From positions 3,712,501-3,767,500 of the forward strand of contig NZ_AP017312.1 in NCBI RefSeq assembly GCF_002355375.1: a stretch of 55,000 nucleotides of DNA. The letters are read 5' to 3'. The first letter of the stretch is position 1. The number at the start of each line of letters is the position of its first letter. The position numbers and the translations under genes were made by a program. The stretch is from Aneurinibacillus soli (GTDB taxonomy: Bacteria; Bacillota; Bacilli; Aneurinibacillales; Aneurinibacillaceae). Positions 40,356 to 48,254 of the stretch are shown one piece after another. The notes beneath the pieces were generated by a model that saw only the letters and a list, made by a program, of their open reading frames with translations, was not told the DNA's origin and did no database searches.

Positions 40356-41093
40356 TTATTCAGACTTTTTCACAAAAGGTCCTTGCTGGCTTACAAGCAT
40401 ACCATACAGCTCTTTCATCATGCCTGACGCTGTAACGCGGTGCTGTGGTACACCTCGATCAATCTTGTAATCTTCCACCAAAAAAGTTTGCATCCCAACT
40501 TCTTCTGCCACCATATCTTGCTGCATGTCATTCCCGATCATGATACAGCGTTCAGGTGAAATGCCGATATGTTCGCTAATCTCGCGGAAGTAATTCGGAT
40601 TTGGCTTGCAGTAATGGGATTCTTCAAATACGGTCACATGTGTGAAATCTTCCGCAGCAAATCCTGCCCAGCACAAACGTTCGATAATCGAGACACCCGG
40701 AAATACCGGATTCGTGGCGACAACAACCTGATACCCCTGCCGCTTTGCTTCTTCCACCACTTTTGCGGCATACGGATGCGGGCCGCAGTCTTCCTTAAGC
40801 ATCGGAAACTCATCCGCATAAAACTGGTCAAATACCGGCCACACCGTATCATACGCCAATCCGGTCAGATCAAGAAACTTCTGCTGGAATACTTCAGCGT
40901 TCGTTTTGGTGCCATCATCGTCCTGCATCGCGTGCTTTGTCGCTTCCCAAAGTGATGCGCCAAGCTTTTGCGGCTCAATAATATGCGCCGTGTATGCCCC
41001 GAGACGTTCTATGTATCGCTTCACGAAAGCTTCCGTATCCATCGTCAGCAGTGTCCCATCTAAATCAAATAAAATTGCACGCGGCTCCGTCAT
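40356..41093 (-). CDS. HAD-family hydrolase
   Basis: A 245-residue HAD-superfamily phosphatase. Motif I is Leu-Phe-Asp-Leu-Asp-Gly-Thr-Leu-Leu near the start, motif II Val-Ala-Thr-Asn-Pro, motif III Lys-Pro-Asn-Pro-Asn-Tyr-Phe and motif IV Met-Ile-Gly-Asn-Asp-Met-Gln-Gln-Asp. The cap (about 18-95) is helical, C1 type. ATG 41093 is preferred over GTG 41099 because the GGAGGA box then has normal spacing. It is 24 bases downstream of trmL and possibly in the same transcript. The substrate is unknown; small phosphorylated metabolites are usual for this group. Confidence 0.9.
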   Translation of the reverse strand: MTEPRAILFDLDGTLLTMDTEAFVKRYIERLGAYTAHIIEPQKLGASLWEATKHAMQDDDGTKTNAEVFQQKFLDLTGLAYDTVWPVFDQFYADEFPMLKEDCGPHPYAAKVVEEAKRQGYQVVVATNPVFPGVSIIERLCWAGFAAEDFTHVTVFEESHYCKPNPNYFREISEHIGISPERCIMIGNDMQQDMVAEEVGMQTFLVEDYKIDRGVPQHRVTASGMMKELYGMLVSQQGPFVKKSE

Positions 41094-41117
41094 CGCCACT
41101 CCTCCTTTTAGCTGGTA

Positions 41118-41582
41118 TTAACTCATACCGGGATATCCGGTCTGGCGCAGCGCTTCGTACAAAATCACTGCCGCCGTGTTGGACAAATTGAGCGAGCGTG
41201 TCGCATCGCTCATGGGAATACGGATAATCTGACCAGGATACTTCTCCATAATATCGGCTGGAATCCCAGTCGTCTCCTTCCCAAACACAAAAAAATCACC
41301 ATCCCGATATTCAGCTGCGGAATGGTACACTGCTCCGTTCGTTTCGATAAAAAACAGGCGGCAATCTAAGTTTTTGTCCATAAAGTCGTCAAACGACTCA
41401 TAATATGTCAAATCAACCGCATACCAGTAATCGAGTCCAGCCCGCTTCAAGTAGCGGTCATCCGTCGAGAAGCCGAGCGGTTTAATCAGATGCAACCGTG
41501 TTTTCGTTGCGGCGCACGTCCGCGCAATATTTCCCGTATTCGCAGGAATAAGCGGTTCGTGCAGCACAATATTAAGCGCCAT
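41118..41582 (-). CDS. trmL: tRNA (cytidine/uridine-34-2'-O)-methyltransferase TrmL
   Basis: A 154-residue SPOUT methyltransferase that methylates the wobble base ribose in tRNA-Leu, using SAM. The family pattern is complete: Leu-His-Glu-Pro-Leu-Ile-Pro-Ala-Asn-Thr-Gly-Asn-Ile-Ala-Arg-Thr-Cys near the start, Phe-Gly-Lys-Glu-Thr-Thr-Gly-Ile-Pro in the middle and Ile-Arg-Ile-Pro-Met, Arg-Ser-Leu-Asn-Leu-Ser-Asn-Thr in the knotted C-terminal part. Length is normal. The ATG at 41582 follows GAGGTGA by 8 bases; an upstream GTG is less well placed. Confidence 0.96.
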   Translation of the reverse strand: MALNIVLHEPLIPANTGNIARTCAATKTRLHLIKPLGFSTDDRYLKRAGLDYWYAVDLTYYESFDDFMDKNLDCRLFFIETNGAVYHSAAEYRDGDFFVFGKETTGIPADIMEKYPGQIIRIPMSDATRSLNLSNTAAVILYEALRQTGYPGMS

Positions 41583-41627
41583 GTTGTCTGTCACCTCATC
41601 TGTAATGATACCATATTCTGTTCAGAA

Positions 41628-41651
41628 GCAAAACGGCCGCACAAGGCGGCC
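41628..41651 (-). terminator. Terminator of the amidase-like gene
   Basis: GGCCGC/GCGGCC stem (41635-41651) with a 5-base loop and GTTTTGC after it on the minus strand, 7 bases past the stop. Confidence 0.75.
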
Positions 41652-41658
41652 CGATCAG

Positions 41659-42615
41659 CTACAAAATATGATAGAACGAATATTTGATATCCTTAGTGTA
41701 CGCTGTTGAGTCTGTATAATCCCAGTATCGCAGGCGGCTATTTACAGTGTGCGCATTAACAAGCGGGCTACCAAAGAAATCTTTTGCGACAATAATGGTC
41801 GAATGATTCCACCGTCCATCGCCTTCAAAATCGTAGCAAATAATATCGCCAATTGTAAGCTCATACGGTGACTCTTTTTTCTCAGTATAAATCGGATTGC
41901 CGCGCTCAAGCATCCAGCGGAAGCTATTTGCCACGGCCCAACTATAGCTCCACACAGCACCTGGGCTATTGCCACCTCGGTACCACCAGCCCGTTGCGCG
42001 GTTTCCCGTACTCTTCATGGGAATGCCGCCTGCGTGCAAACACTGCGAGATATAGTTGGTACAATCATCGTCAAAATGACGATACGCCGGATTGTAGCTG
42101 TTCCACCATAGCTCCGCATACCGCACCGCCGCAATCCGGTCGTACACATACGTCTGCGACGGCTTTTCGGCTACTGCCCGCTCCTCTTCCTCACTTGTCC
42201 ACGCTACAGGTAATTCTTCTATTTCTCGGGATGGGAGCACTCGCACGACCTCATCGGCTGCGACACCCCAGCTTCCATCCTCCTGACAAATAAGCGTAAT
42301 ACGAGCGTCACGTACTTTCTCCTGCTCTCCCGTTCGTTCTTCCCAGGCGTACATATGCCACTCTCTCACTTTCACTCGAACGGTGATCTCCCGGGCTGCC
42401 AGCCGCTCCACGCCCAGTTCGAGCACATCGAGTCTGCCGCGTACCGGCTGCATATCGTGCTCCTGTAGTCGTCTGCGCAGGCGGCTACAAGCTTCCACTA
42501 CTGGCAGAGAACCCTGTTCTGTTTGCATAATGTCTGTAATCTCATCACTATCCGCCACCAGAAGCTTCGCCCGACATGCTAAGTACTGTACGAGCGTTTT
42601 TTGCCATTGTGTCAT
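41659..42615 (-). CDS. Amidase domain (amidase_6) protein
   Basis: A 318-residue protein. The N-terminal half (1-160) is charged and mostly helical, with no signal peptide. The C-terminal half is a Pfam amidase_6-type domain, beginning with Tyr-Asp-Arg-Ile-Ala-Ala-Val-Arg-Tyr-Ala-Glu-Leu-Trp-Trp-Asn, then Asp-Asp-Asp-Cys-Thr-Asn-Tyr-Ile-Ser-Gln-Cys-Leu-His-Ala-Gly-Gly with the probable nucleophile Cys, and Trp-Asn-His-Ser with the catalytic His. Members probably hydrolyse peptide or amide bonds, perhaps in the spore or wall. ATG 42615 follows GGAGGAG by 7 bases; the longer frame to 42666 lacks a site. Confidence 0.88.
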   Translation of the reverse strand: MTQWQKTLVQYLACRAKLLVADSDEITDIMQTEQGSLPVVEACSRLRRRLQEHDMQPVRGRLDVLELGVERLAAREITVRVKVREWHMYAWEERTGEQEKVRDARITLICQEDGSWGVAADEVVRVLPSREIEELPVAWTSEEEERAVAEKPSQTYVYDRIAAVRYAELWWNSYNPAYRHFDDDCTNYISQCLHAGGIPMKSTGNRATGWWYRGGNSPGAVWSYSWAVANSFRWMLERGNPIYTEKKESPYELTIGDIICYDFEGDGRWNHSTIIVAKDFFGSPLVNAHTVNSRLRYWDYTDSTAYTKDIKYSFYHIL

Positions 42616-42661
42616 CCTTTTCTCCTCCTCGCATACAATCGCTCCTATATATATGCGAGAA

Positions 42662-42692
42662 AACAAAAAGAGAGAAGCTCATCGCTTCTCCC
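42662..42692 (-). terminator. Terminator of ogt
   Basis: GAGAAGC/GCTTCTC stem with a 5-base loop, followed by TCTTTTTG on the minus strand. Confidence 0.8.
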
Positions 42693-42700
42693 ATTCATTG

Positions 42701-43237
42701 CTATGCCATGCCAACTTCTGTTTTTTCCAGGATGCCTTCCAACCGCAGCAAGCTCTCTTTTATATCCAGGCCGCCGCCATATCCGACGAGCGCACCATTT
42801 GAACCGATAACCCGATGGCAAGGAATAAAAATAGACAATGGATTCTTATTGTTTGCTCCACCGATCGCCCGCACTGCTTTCGCAGCATTAATCGAAAGTG
42901 CGATATCTTTATATGAACGCGTCTCTCCATATGGAATCCGGCGCAACTGTTCCCAGACGATCTTCTGGAATGCTGTGCCATACACATCAAGTGGAATATC
43001 AAATTCACGACGCACTCCCGCAAAATATTCGTCCAGCTGCAGGGTTACATCTACGAATAGCTCCGGGGCATGTAACACGCTTTCCGTTCGCAGCCACTTC
43101 TTCGCCCAGCGCTTCAACGAAAGCATGACAGAATCTCCCTCCCCGAATTCCACCAGACATAGACCTTTCTGTGTCGCTGCCAGCGTAATCGGACCGAGGG
43201 GGCTGTGATACACGGTATAGTACATTTCCGGCTTCAC
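42701..43237 (-). CDS. ogt: Methylated-DNA--protein-cysteine methyltransferase
   Basis: A 178-residue DNA repair protein that transfers methyl groups from O6-methylguanine to its own Cys. The active site Ile-Pro-Cys-His-Arg-Val-Ile is near residue 147; Ile-Pro-Tyr-Gly-Glu-Thr-Arg-Ser-Tyr and Ala-Val-Arg-Ala-Ile-Gly-Gly-Ala-Asn are the helix-turn-helix and Asn hinge parts. GTG 43237 is chosen as start because GGAGGG lies 5 bases upstream; the longer frame to 43312 would overlap queG. It lies 64 bases behind queG on the same strand. Confidence 0.95.
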   Translation of the reverse strand: MKPEMYYTVYHSPLGPITLAATQKGLCLVEFGEGDSVMLSLKRWAKKWLRTESVLHAPELFVDVTLQLDEYFAGVRREFDIPLDVYGTAFQKIVWEQLRRIPYGETRSYKDIALSINAAKAVRAIGGANNKNPLSIFIPCHRVIGSNGALVGYGGGLDIKESLLRLEGILEKTEVGMA

Positions 43238-43301
43238 ACAATCCCTCCCTTGTACATCTTTCCCCATCTTACATCGGAGGTCTTTCGAAAAGCTAGCATT
43301 A

Positions 43302-44441
43302 TTATTCGACATTTTCTAGCTTAGAAAGCGCTTTTTCGATTTCAGAGTAGGCTAAGTTGTCCCGTTCGCTGTTTTTCGCCATTTCTAGTGCAACCCGTGC
43401 ATCCTCTCCACCAATTCGCCCAAGTGCCCAGGCAGCAGTGCCGCGAATAGCCGGTCTTTCATCCTTACGCAGCAACTGTATAAGCTCCGGAATAGCCGTC
43501 GTATCTTTAAAATGCGCCAGGGCGAGAATAGCATTGCGCTGGATGGGCTTTTTGCCACGCCAGGCAGCCGATGACCGTCCGAAGCGAGCTGTGAATTCTT
43601 TCTTGCCAATCGACAGGAGTGGTTTTAAGAGCGGTTTTGCTGCTTCGTTGTCCGGTACGAATTCCGGGTGCAGATTGACATGTTTTTTTCGGTTTTTCGG
43701 ACACACCTGCTGGCACGTATCACAACCATACAGGCGATTACCAACCGCCGTGCGAAATTCGTCCGGAATATAGTCTTTTACTTGCGTCAAAAAGGCAACA
43801 CAGCGCGTAGAATCAAGCTGTCCCCCCTGTACAATCGCACTCGTTGGACACGAATCGATACAAAGGGTACAGTCGCCGCACTCATCTTCAATCGGTGTAT
43901 CTGGCGGAAACGGTACATTCGTCAACATCTCGCCTAAATACACCCATGAACCGAATTCATGGGTAATAAGAGACGTATTTTTCCCGACCCAGCCAAGTCC
44001 AGCACGCGCAGCTACGGCCCGATCAGACAACACTCCTGTATCGACCATAGTCACCGTCTGCACATCCGGCACACGCGCCTGCAGAAATCCCTCAAGCTTC
44101 TGCAGGCGGTCACGCAACACATTGTGATAATCTTCTCCCCAGGCAACCCGCGCCAGCACACCGCGATACGTACCCGGCTCTGATTTTGGTGGTGCTTCCA
44201 TGCGCGACGGATAGGCAAGCGCAATCGAAATAATCGAACGCGCTCCTTCCATTGTACGCTCAGGATACACTCGCTTCTCAATGTCTTTCTCTTCAAAGCC
44301 TGACTCATACCCACGTTCCCTATGCGTATATAATCGCTCTTTTAACGTCAAAAACGGGTCTGCGGCTGCAAACCCGATCTTATCAATGCCAATGCTGTAC
44401 GCATATGCAATCACTTCTTGCTTAAGCTGCTCTATGTTCAT
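43302..44441 (-). CDS. queG: Epoxyqueuosine reductase QueG
   Basis: A 379-residue iron-sulfur and cobalamin-dependent enzyme that turns epoxyqueuosine into queuosine in tRNA, the last step of queuosine synthesis. Two 4Fe-4S motifs are visible: Cys-Gly-Asp-Cys-Thr-Leu-Cys-Ile-Asp-Ser-Cys-Pro (about 190) and Cys-Asp-Thr-Cys-Gln-Gln-Val-Cys-Pro (about 240). Asp-Thr-Gly-Pro/Val-Leu-Ser-Asp-Arg-Ala and Gly-Trp-Val-Gly-Lys-Asn-Thr form the family core; a HEAT-repeat tail (315-375) is normal for bacilli. ATG 44441 has GGAGG just upstream. It follows rnhA by about 24 bases. Confidence 0.96.
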   Translation of the reverse strand: MNIEQLKQEVIAYAYSIGIDKIGFAAADPFLTLKERLYTHRERGYESGFEEKDIEKRVYPERTMEGARSIISIALAYPSRMEAPPKSEPGTYRGVLARVAWGEDYHNVLRDRLQKLEGFLQARVPDVQTVTMVDTGVLSDRAVAARAGLGWVGKNTSLITHEFGSWVYLGEMLTNVPFPPDTPIEDECGDCTLCIDSCPTSAIVQGGQLDSTRCVAFLTQVKDYIPDEFRTAVGNRLYGCDTCQQVCPKNRKKHVNLHPEFVPDNEAAKPLLKPLLSIGKKEFTARFGRSSAAWRGKKPIQRNAILALAHFKDTTAIPELIQLLRKDERPAIRGTAAWALGRIGGEDARVALEMAKNSERDNLAYSEIEKALSKLENVE

Positions 44442-44465
44442 AATTCCTCCTTGCAACAAGGCAAG

Positions 44466-44900
44466 CTAACGGCGCTGAATCGCTCCGGTCGCCAGTTCAT
44501 CACAGCGGTTGTTTAATTCATTATCCGCGTGACCTTTCACTTTGATATACTCAACACGGTGTGTCTCCATGAGCGCCAGCAGTTCTTTCCATAAGTCCTG
44601 ATTCTCCACAGGCTGTTTCTTGCTATTTTTCCATCCGTTACGCACCCAATTTTTATGCCATCCTTGTTTGAAACAATTGACCATATACGCGCTGTCACTA
44701 TGCAGCTTCACAACACACGGCTCCGTCAAAGCTTTCAGCGCCTCAACCGCCGCTTTCAGCTCCATCCGATTATTCGTCGTATCATCTTCACTGCCCGACA
44801 TCTCTCGACGATGCTTGCCGTACAGAAGAACTGCTCCCCAGCCACCCGGTCCCGGATTCCCCGAACAAGCGCCATCTGTATAAATGATAATTTCTTTCAT
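44466..44900 (-). CDS. rnhA: Ribonuclease HI
   Basis: A 144-residue enzyme that cuts RNA in RNA-DNA hybrids. The complete catalytic set is visible: Asp in Ile-Tyr-Thr-Asp-Gly-Ala-Cys-Ser-Gly-Asn-Pro-Gly, Glu in Asn-Arg-Met-Glu-Leu-Lys-Ala, Asp in His-Ser-Asp-Ser-Ala-Tyr, and the His-Ala-Asp-Asn-Glu pair near the end. A basic handle (Trp-His-Lys-Asn-Trp-Val-Arg-Asn-Gly-Trp-Lys) as in Escherichia coli RNase HI is present. It lies in a minus-strand run with queG and ogt. Confidence 0.97.
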   Translation of the reverse strand: MKEIIIYTDGACSGNPGPGGWGAVLLYGKHRREMSGSEDDTTNNRMELKAAVEALKALTEPCVVKLHSDSAYMVNCFKQGWHKNWVRNGWKNSKKQPVENQDLWKELLALMETHRVEYIKVKGHADNELNNRCDELATGAIQRR

Positions 44901-44939
44901 CGTCTCCCCTGCTTTCCGCTGTTTCTTCCCCCCAGTATA

Positions 44940-46073
44940 TCAAAAAGCCCGATGCCGGAAAAACACTCCAGCCAGTGCAAATAAGATCAAGAAGCTCCCA
45001 AGCATATAGAACAGGGACGCTCCACCGAACGCTTCCATCGCCAATCCTCCAAGTCCTGGACCAACCAGACTGCCGCTATCAAAATGCAGGGAAGCCAGCA
45101 CGTTACCGGATGCAAGCAAGGTGCGCGGCAATAACATCGCCACATAGGCAAGTCCCAATCCAAAAAACGAGCCAACGAATGTCCCGGCCAGTGCAAACAA
45201 AATCATCAAGCCATACACATGATCGCCAACAAACGGAACAATAAAAAAGACAAGACCACCGAGTACCGCACATACACGCAAAATGAGTTGCGGTCCGAAT
45301 CGATCACTTAACATACCAAGCGGCACTTGAAGCAGCAGACTCCCCAGCACAAATGATGGTAAAATCAAAGAAATCCAGCCATCTGAGATGTGCAGCTCCG
45401 CCGCATAAATCGGGAAGCTAACATTGAGTGCGGCTTCCATTAAACCATACAAAAATGGCGCAAGCAGCGGTAACCAAACCAGCACATACACACGCCCATA
45501 TGTCTTCGAGGAACTTCCTCCTTTCCTAGCAGGTGGCCGTTCATTGCGAATCGTATACAACAAAAGGCCTGTCATACCAAACAAGCTGCCCATTACGATA
45601 AACGGAACCCAGGTTCCATACGCCAGTAAGTTAATGCCCAATGGCCCGATACTAAACCCGAGACTATACATCAAACCATACAATGACATATACCGCCCAC
45701 GTTTATTTTCCGGACTTTGATCCGCAATCCACGTCTGAGTCGCATAATGCAAAATGCTATCTCCGACTCCGACAAGAAAGCGCAGCACGAGCCAGATGAT
45801 AAAAGAATATCCAATAACGGCAAACAAAAACGTACTGCTAACGACCATAACCAGACCAACAACAAGAAGCGGTTTATATCCATAGCGAACAAGCGGCTTT
45901 TCCACAAAAAAAACAGCGAGTAGCGCACCGACATAAAGCGCGGCCGCACTCAAACTGTTTACAGAAGCAGCAATCCCCTGTTTTTCTAACAACAATGACA
46001 GCAAAGGCAAAATCAACCCCTGACTCGCCCCTGCTACCAGTACAAGAATAAGTAATACAAAAAATCGATTCAT
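44940..46073 (-). CDS. MFS transporter
   Basis: A 377-residue major facilitator of about 11-12 membrane helices. The loop between helices 2 and 3 holds Val-Glu-Lys-Pro-Leu-Val-Arg-Tyr-Gly-Tyr-Lys-Pro, and the second half has Gly-Met-Leu-Ser-Asp-Arg-Phe-Gly-Pro, the Arg-rich signature of the family. It resembles sugar or multidrug efflux members; the substrate is unknown. The start ATG shares one base with the stop of the NCS2 gene (TAATG), so the two are co-translated. Confidence 0.9.
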   Translation of the reverse strand: MNRFFVLLILVLVAGASQGLILPLLSLLLEKQGIAASVNSLSAAALYVGALLAVFFVEKPLVRYGYKPLLVVGLVMVVSSTFLFAVIGYSFIIWLVLRFLVGVGDSILHYATQTWIADQSPENKRGRYMSLYGLMYSLGFSIGPLGINLLAYGTWVPFIVMGSLFGMTGLLLYTIRNERPPARKGGSSSKTYGRVYVLVWLPLLAPFLYGLMEAALNVSFPIYAAELHISDGWISLILPSFVLGSLLLQVPLGMLSDRFGPQLILRVCAVLGGLVFFIVPFVGDHVYGLMILFALAGTFVGSFFGLGLAYVAMLLPRTLLASGNVLASLHFDSGSLVGPGLGGLAMEAFGGASLFYMLGSFLILFALAGVFFRHRAF

Positions 46074-47419
46074 TACAGTTTTCTCTTCTCTCTTAATACA
46101 ATTTGCTCCAAGAAAATAATAAGCAGTACACCCATGACAAGCCCATTCCCGAAAATATAACTCACAAATGGCGGCAACGTCATCATCGCTTCTGGCGGCA
46201 CAAACATAATGCCGATCCCGGTCAGAAGTCCGAATCCAATGATCATAATGGTGCGCTCATTCCACGTTACTTTCCCCAGGTCTTGCAGGCCAAATCCAAT
46301 AAGCTGCGTAAAGCTCACAAACGATACTGCATAGCCAACTGGTGCTGGCAGCCCCGACAATACTCGACTCACCTGCGGCAGCATACCAAGAAGCATAAAC
46401 AGTCCGCACGCGGTCAAAAAAGGCAAGCGCGATGCAATCCTTGTTACTTGAATAACCCCGGCTGTAATGGACAACGGAACAAGTCCGACAATGCCAAATG
46501 TTCCCGACAGCATGTGCGCCAGCCCGGTAAAAATACCGCCACGTCGATACTCTGCCTCTCCTGCCTGCACATGAACAACTTTGCCCACGACAACAATACT
46601 CGCCACTAGATTCGTTAACAAAATCAATCCCGTCAACATCGAGATCAAGATGGTTCCAAGATCAAATTCTGGAGTCCCCCAAAAGAACGGCGTAGGAAGC
46701 GACACAAGTCCGTGCATTTCTGGAAGTGGCTTCGTCCAACCGAGCAGTCCATATACCAACCAGCCTACAAGCATGCTAATCAGAATCGCAAAGCTGCGGA
46801 TGTATTTATGCTTTGACCGAATCATCATAAACGTAAACACAACCAGCCCGATCGACACCAGTGCGATTTTAGGCGGAATACCCGTCTGCCCTGGCGTATA
46901 GCCAATGCCTAACAGACCTTTCATAAGTGAACTGCTCAATGACACCGCCAGAAGCAAAATATAGCCGCCTGTGACAAGCGGGGTAAACAGCTTTTGAATT
47001 TTACCAATTATACCTGTTACACCGAGGCCGACAAGCATAATGCCGGTAATGATTAGTCCCATTTCCAGCGAACGTCCGATATCCTGCGGAGATTTACCTG
47101 CCGCCATGCCCAGATTGGCTAAAATGATGAAAATCCCCCACCACATGCCTGCCGGACCTTCCGTGAGCGGAAGTCGATGTCCGAACAATACTTGTAGAAT
47201 GGAAGCCAGCCCGATCAAAAAAAATGTCTGCTGCATAAATACACCGATATCGGCCGATCCGAGTCCGTACGCTTGCCCGACAACGAGCGGCACGACTAGG
47301 GAACTTGACAGTATGACAAAAAACCATTGCAGTGCTGCGGTAATTGTGACGGATAATGGCGGTCTGTCATTTAATTCATATATGTTTGTCGATGCTTTTT
47401 TTTCTTGTTGTGCTTCCAT
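46073..47419 (-). CDS. NCS2-family purine/pyrimidine permease
   Basis: A 448-residue membrane transporter with 12-14 helices, belonging to the nucleobase-cation symporter 2 family (uracil/xanthine permeases). Motifs: Ser-Ser-Ser-Leu-Val-Val-Pro-Leu-Val-Val-Gly, Glu-Gly-Pro-Ala-Gly-Met-Trp-Trp (where family members bind the nucleobase with a conserved acidic residue) and Gly-Leu-Val-Pro-Leu-Ser-Ile-Thr-Ala-Gly-Val in the second half. It imports a nucleobase with a cation; which one is not clear. It overlaps the MFS gene by one base and follows the UDG gene closely. Confidence 0.92.
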   Translation of the reverse strand: MEAQQEKKASTNIYELNDRPPLSVTITAALQWFFVILSSSLVVPLVVGQAYGLGSADIGVFMQQTFFLIGLASILQVLFGHRLPLTEGPAGMWWGIFIILANLGMAAGKSPQDIGRSLEMGLIITGIMLVGLGVTGIIGKIQKLFTPLVTGGYILLLAVSLSSSLMKGLLGIGYTPGQTGIPPKIALVSIGLVVFTFMMIRSKHKYIRSFAILISMLVGWLVYGLLGWTKPLPEMHGLVSLPTPFFWGTPEFDLGTILISMLTGLILLTNLVASIVVVGKVVHVQAGEAEYRRGGIFTGLAHMLSGTFGIVGLVPLSITAGVIQVTRIASRLPFLTACGLFMLLGMLPQVSRVLSGLPAPVGYAVSFVSFTQLIGFGLQDLGKVTWNERTIMIIGFGLLTGIGIMFVPPEAMMTLPPFVSYIFGNGLVMGVLLIIFLEQIVLREKRKL

Positions 47420-47428
47420 ATCATCACC

Positions 47429-48112
47429 TCACTCACTTCTACGTGCGCATTGAAGCGCCACCTGCAAATCCGTCCACACTTCCCGCTTCGTTTTCGCAAG
47501 CGCATCCCCACGCTGACGGATCACATAGGCGGGATGCCAGGTCGGTACGATTTTAATGCTGCCGTACTCATACACATTACCCCGAAACTGCGACATCGTC
47601 TTCATATCCGGGAAGAAATACTGAAGCGACACTTTGCCAAGCGCCAACACGACTTTCGGGCGGATAAGCTCCAGTTCATAATGTAAGTATTTGCTGCATT
47701 CTTTTGTTTCTTCCAGTGTAGGCGTGCGATTCCCACCCTTCTCATTCGTCACCCGACACTTTACCACATTTGTAAAATATACGTGTTCCCGTCGAATCCC
47801 TGCTTTATTCAGAATAAGCGTAAGAAGTGACCCACTAATTCCGACCAGCGGCAACCCCCAATTCTCCTCGTCTTCCCCCGGTCCTTCTCCGACAATCATC
47901 AACGGTGTATCCGCACTTCCTGTCCCCGGCACACGGCCCTGAACACACTCACCGAGTGGGCAATCCGTACAAGCAAGAATCCGGCGGCGCATCTGTTCCA
48001 TGCGTGCTGCTTTCTCCACTTGCTTTAGCGCTGGATTTACGTCTTCTGCGTGATAACCGTCACTTGTTAATCGACGATAAAAGTTAGTCATGCCTTCCGA
48101 GATGCTTTTCAT
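47429..48112 (-). CDS. Uracil-DNA glycosylase family protein (iron-sulfur type)
   Basis: A 227-residue enzyme of the family 4/5 uracil-DNA glycosylases. It has the N-terminal Cys pair Cys-Thr-Asp-Cys-Pro-Leu and a later Cys in Asn-Val-Val-Lys-Cys-Arg as iron-sulfur ligands, motif 1 Gly-Glu-Gly-Pro-Gly-Glu-Asp-Glu-Glu-Asn-Trp-Gly-Leu-Pro-Leu-Val-Gly, and motif 3 Thr-Trp-His-Pro-Ala-Tyr. It removes uracil from deaminated DNA. ATG 48112 follows GGGAGA by 7 bases. A second family member is at 53931-54599. Confidence 0.93.
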   Translation of the reverse strand: MKSISEGMTNFYRRLTSDGYHAEDVNPALKQVEKAARMEQMRRRILACTDCPLGECVQGRVPGTGSADTPLMIVGEGPGEDEENWGLPLVGISGSLLTLILNKAGIRREHVYFTNVVKCRVTNEKGGNRTPTLEETKECSKYLHYELELIRPKVVLALGKVSLQYFFPDMKTMSQFRGNVYEYGSIKIVPTWHPAYVIRQRGDALAKTKREVWTDLQVALQCARRSE

Positions 48113-48187
48113 CTGATTCTCTCCCATCCAGACAGCGTCTTTTCTACGATACCATACTTTTATAAGTGCCTGAAATGAAACATGCAA

Positions 48188-48233
48188 ATAAAAAGAGAGA
48201 AGCGGCCTTCCTTGTTACAGGATAAGCCGCTTC
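48188..48233 (-). terminator. Terminator of the propionyl-CoA synthase gene
   Basis: A perfect 8-bp GAAGCGGC/GCCGCTTC stem (48199-48233) is followed by TCTCTTTTTATTTG on the minus strand, about 20 bases past the gene. Confidence 0.88.
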
Positions 48234-48254
48234 GTTTTCGTATCTATTTATCGA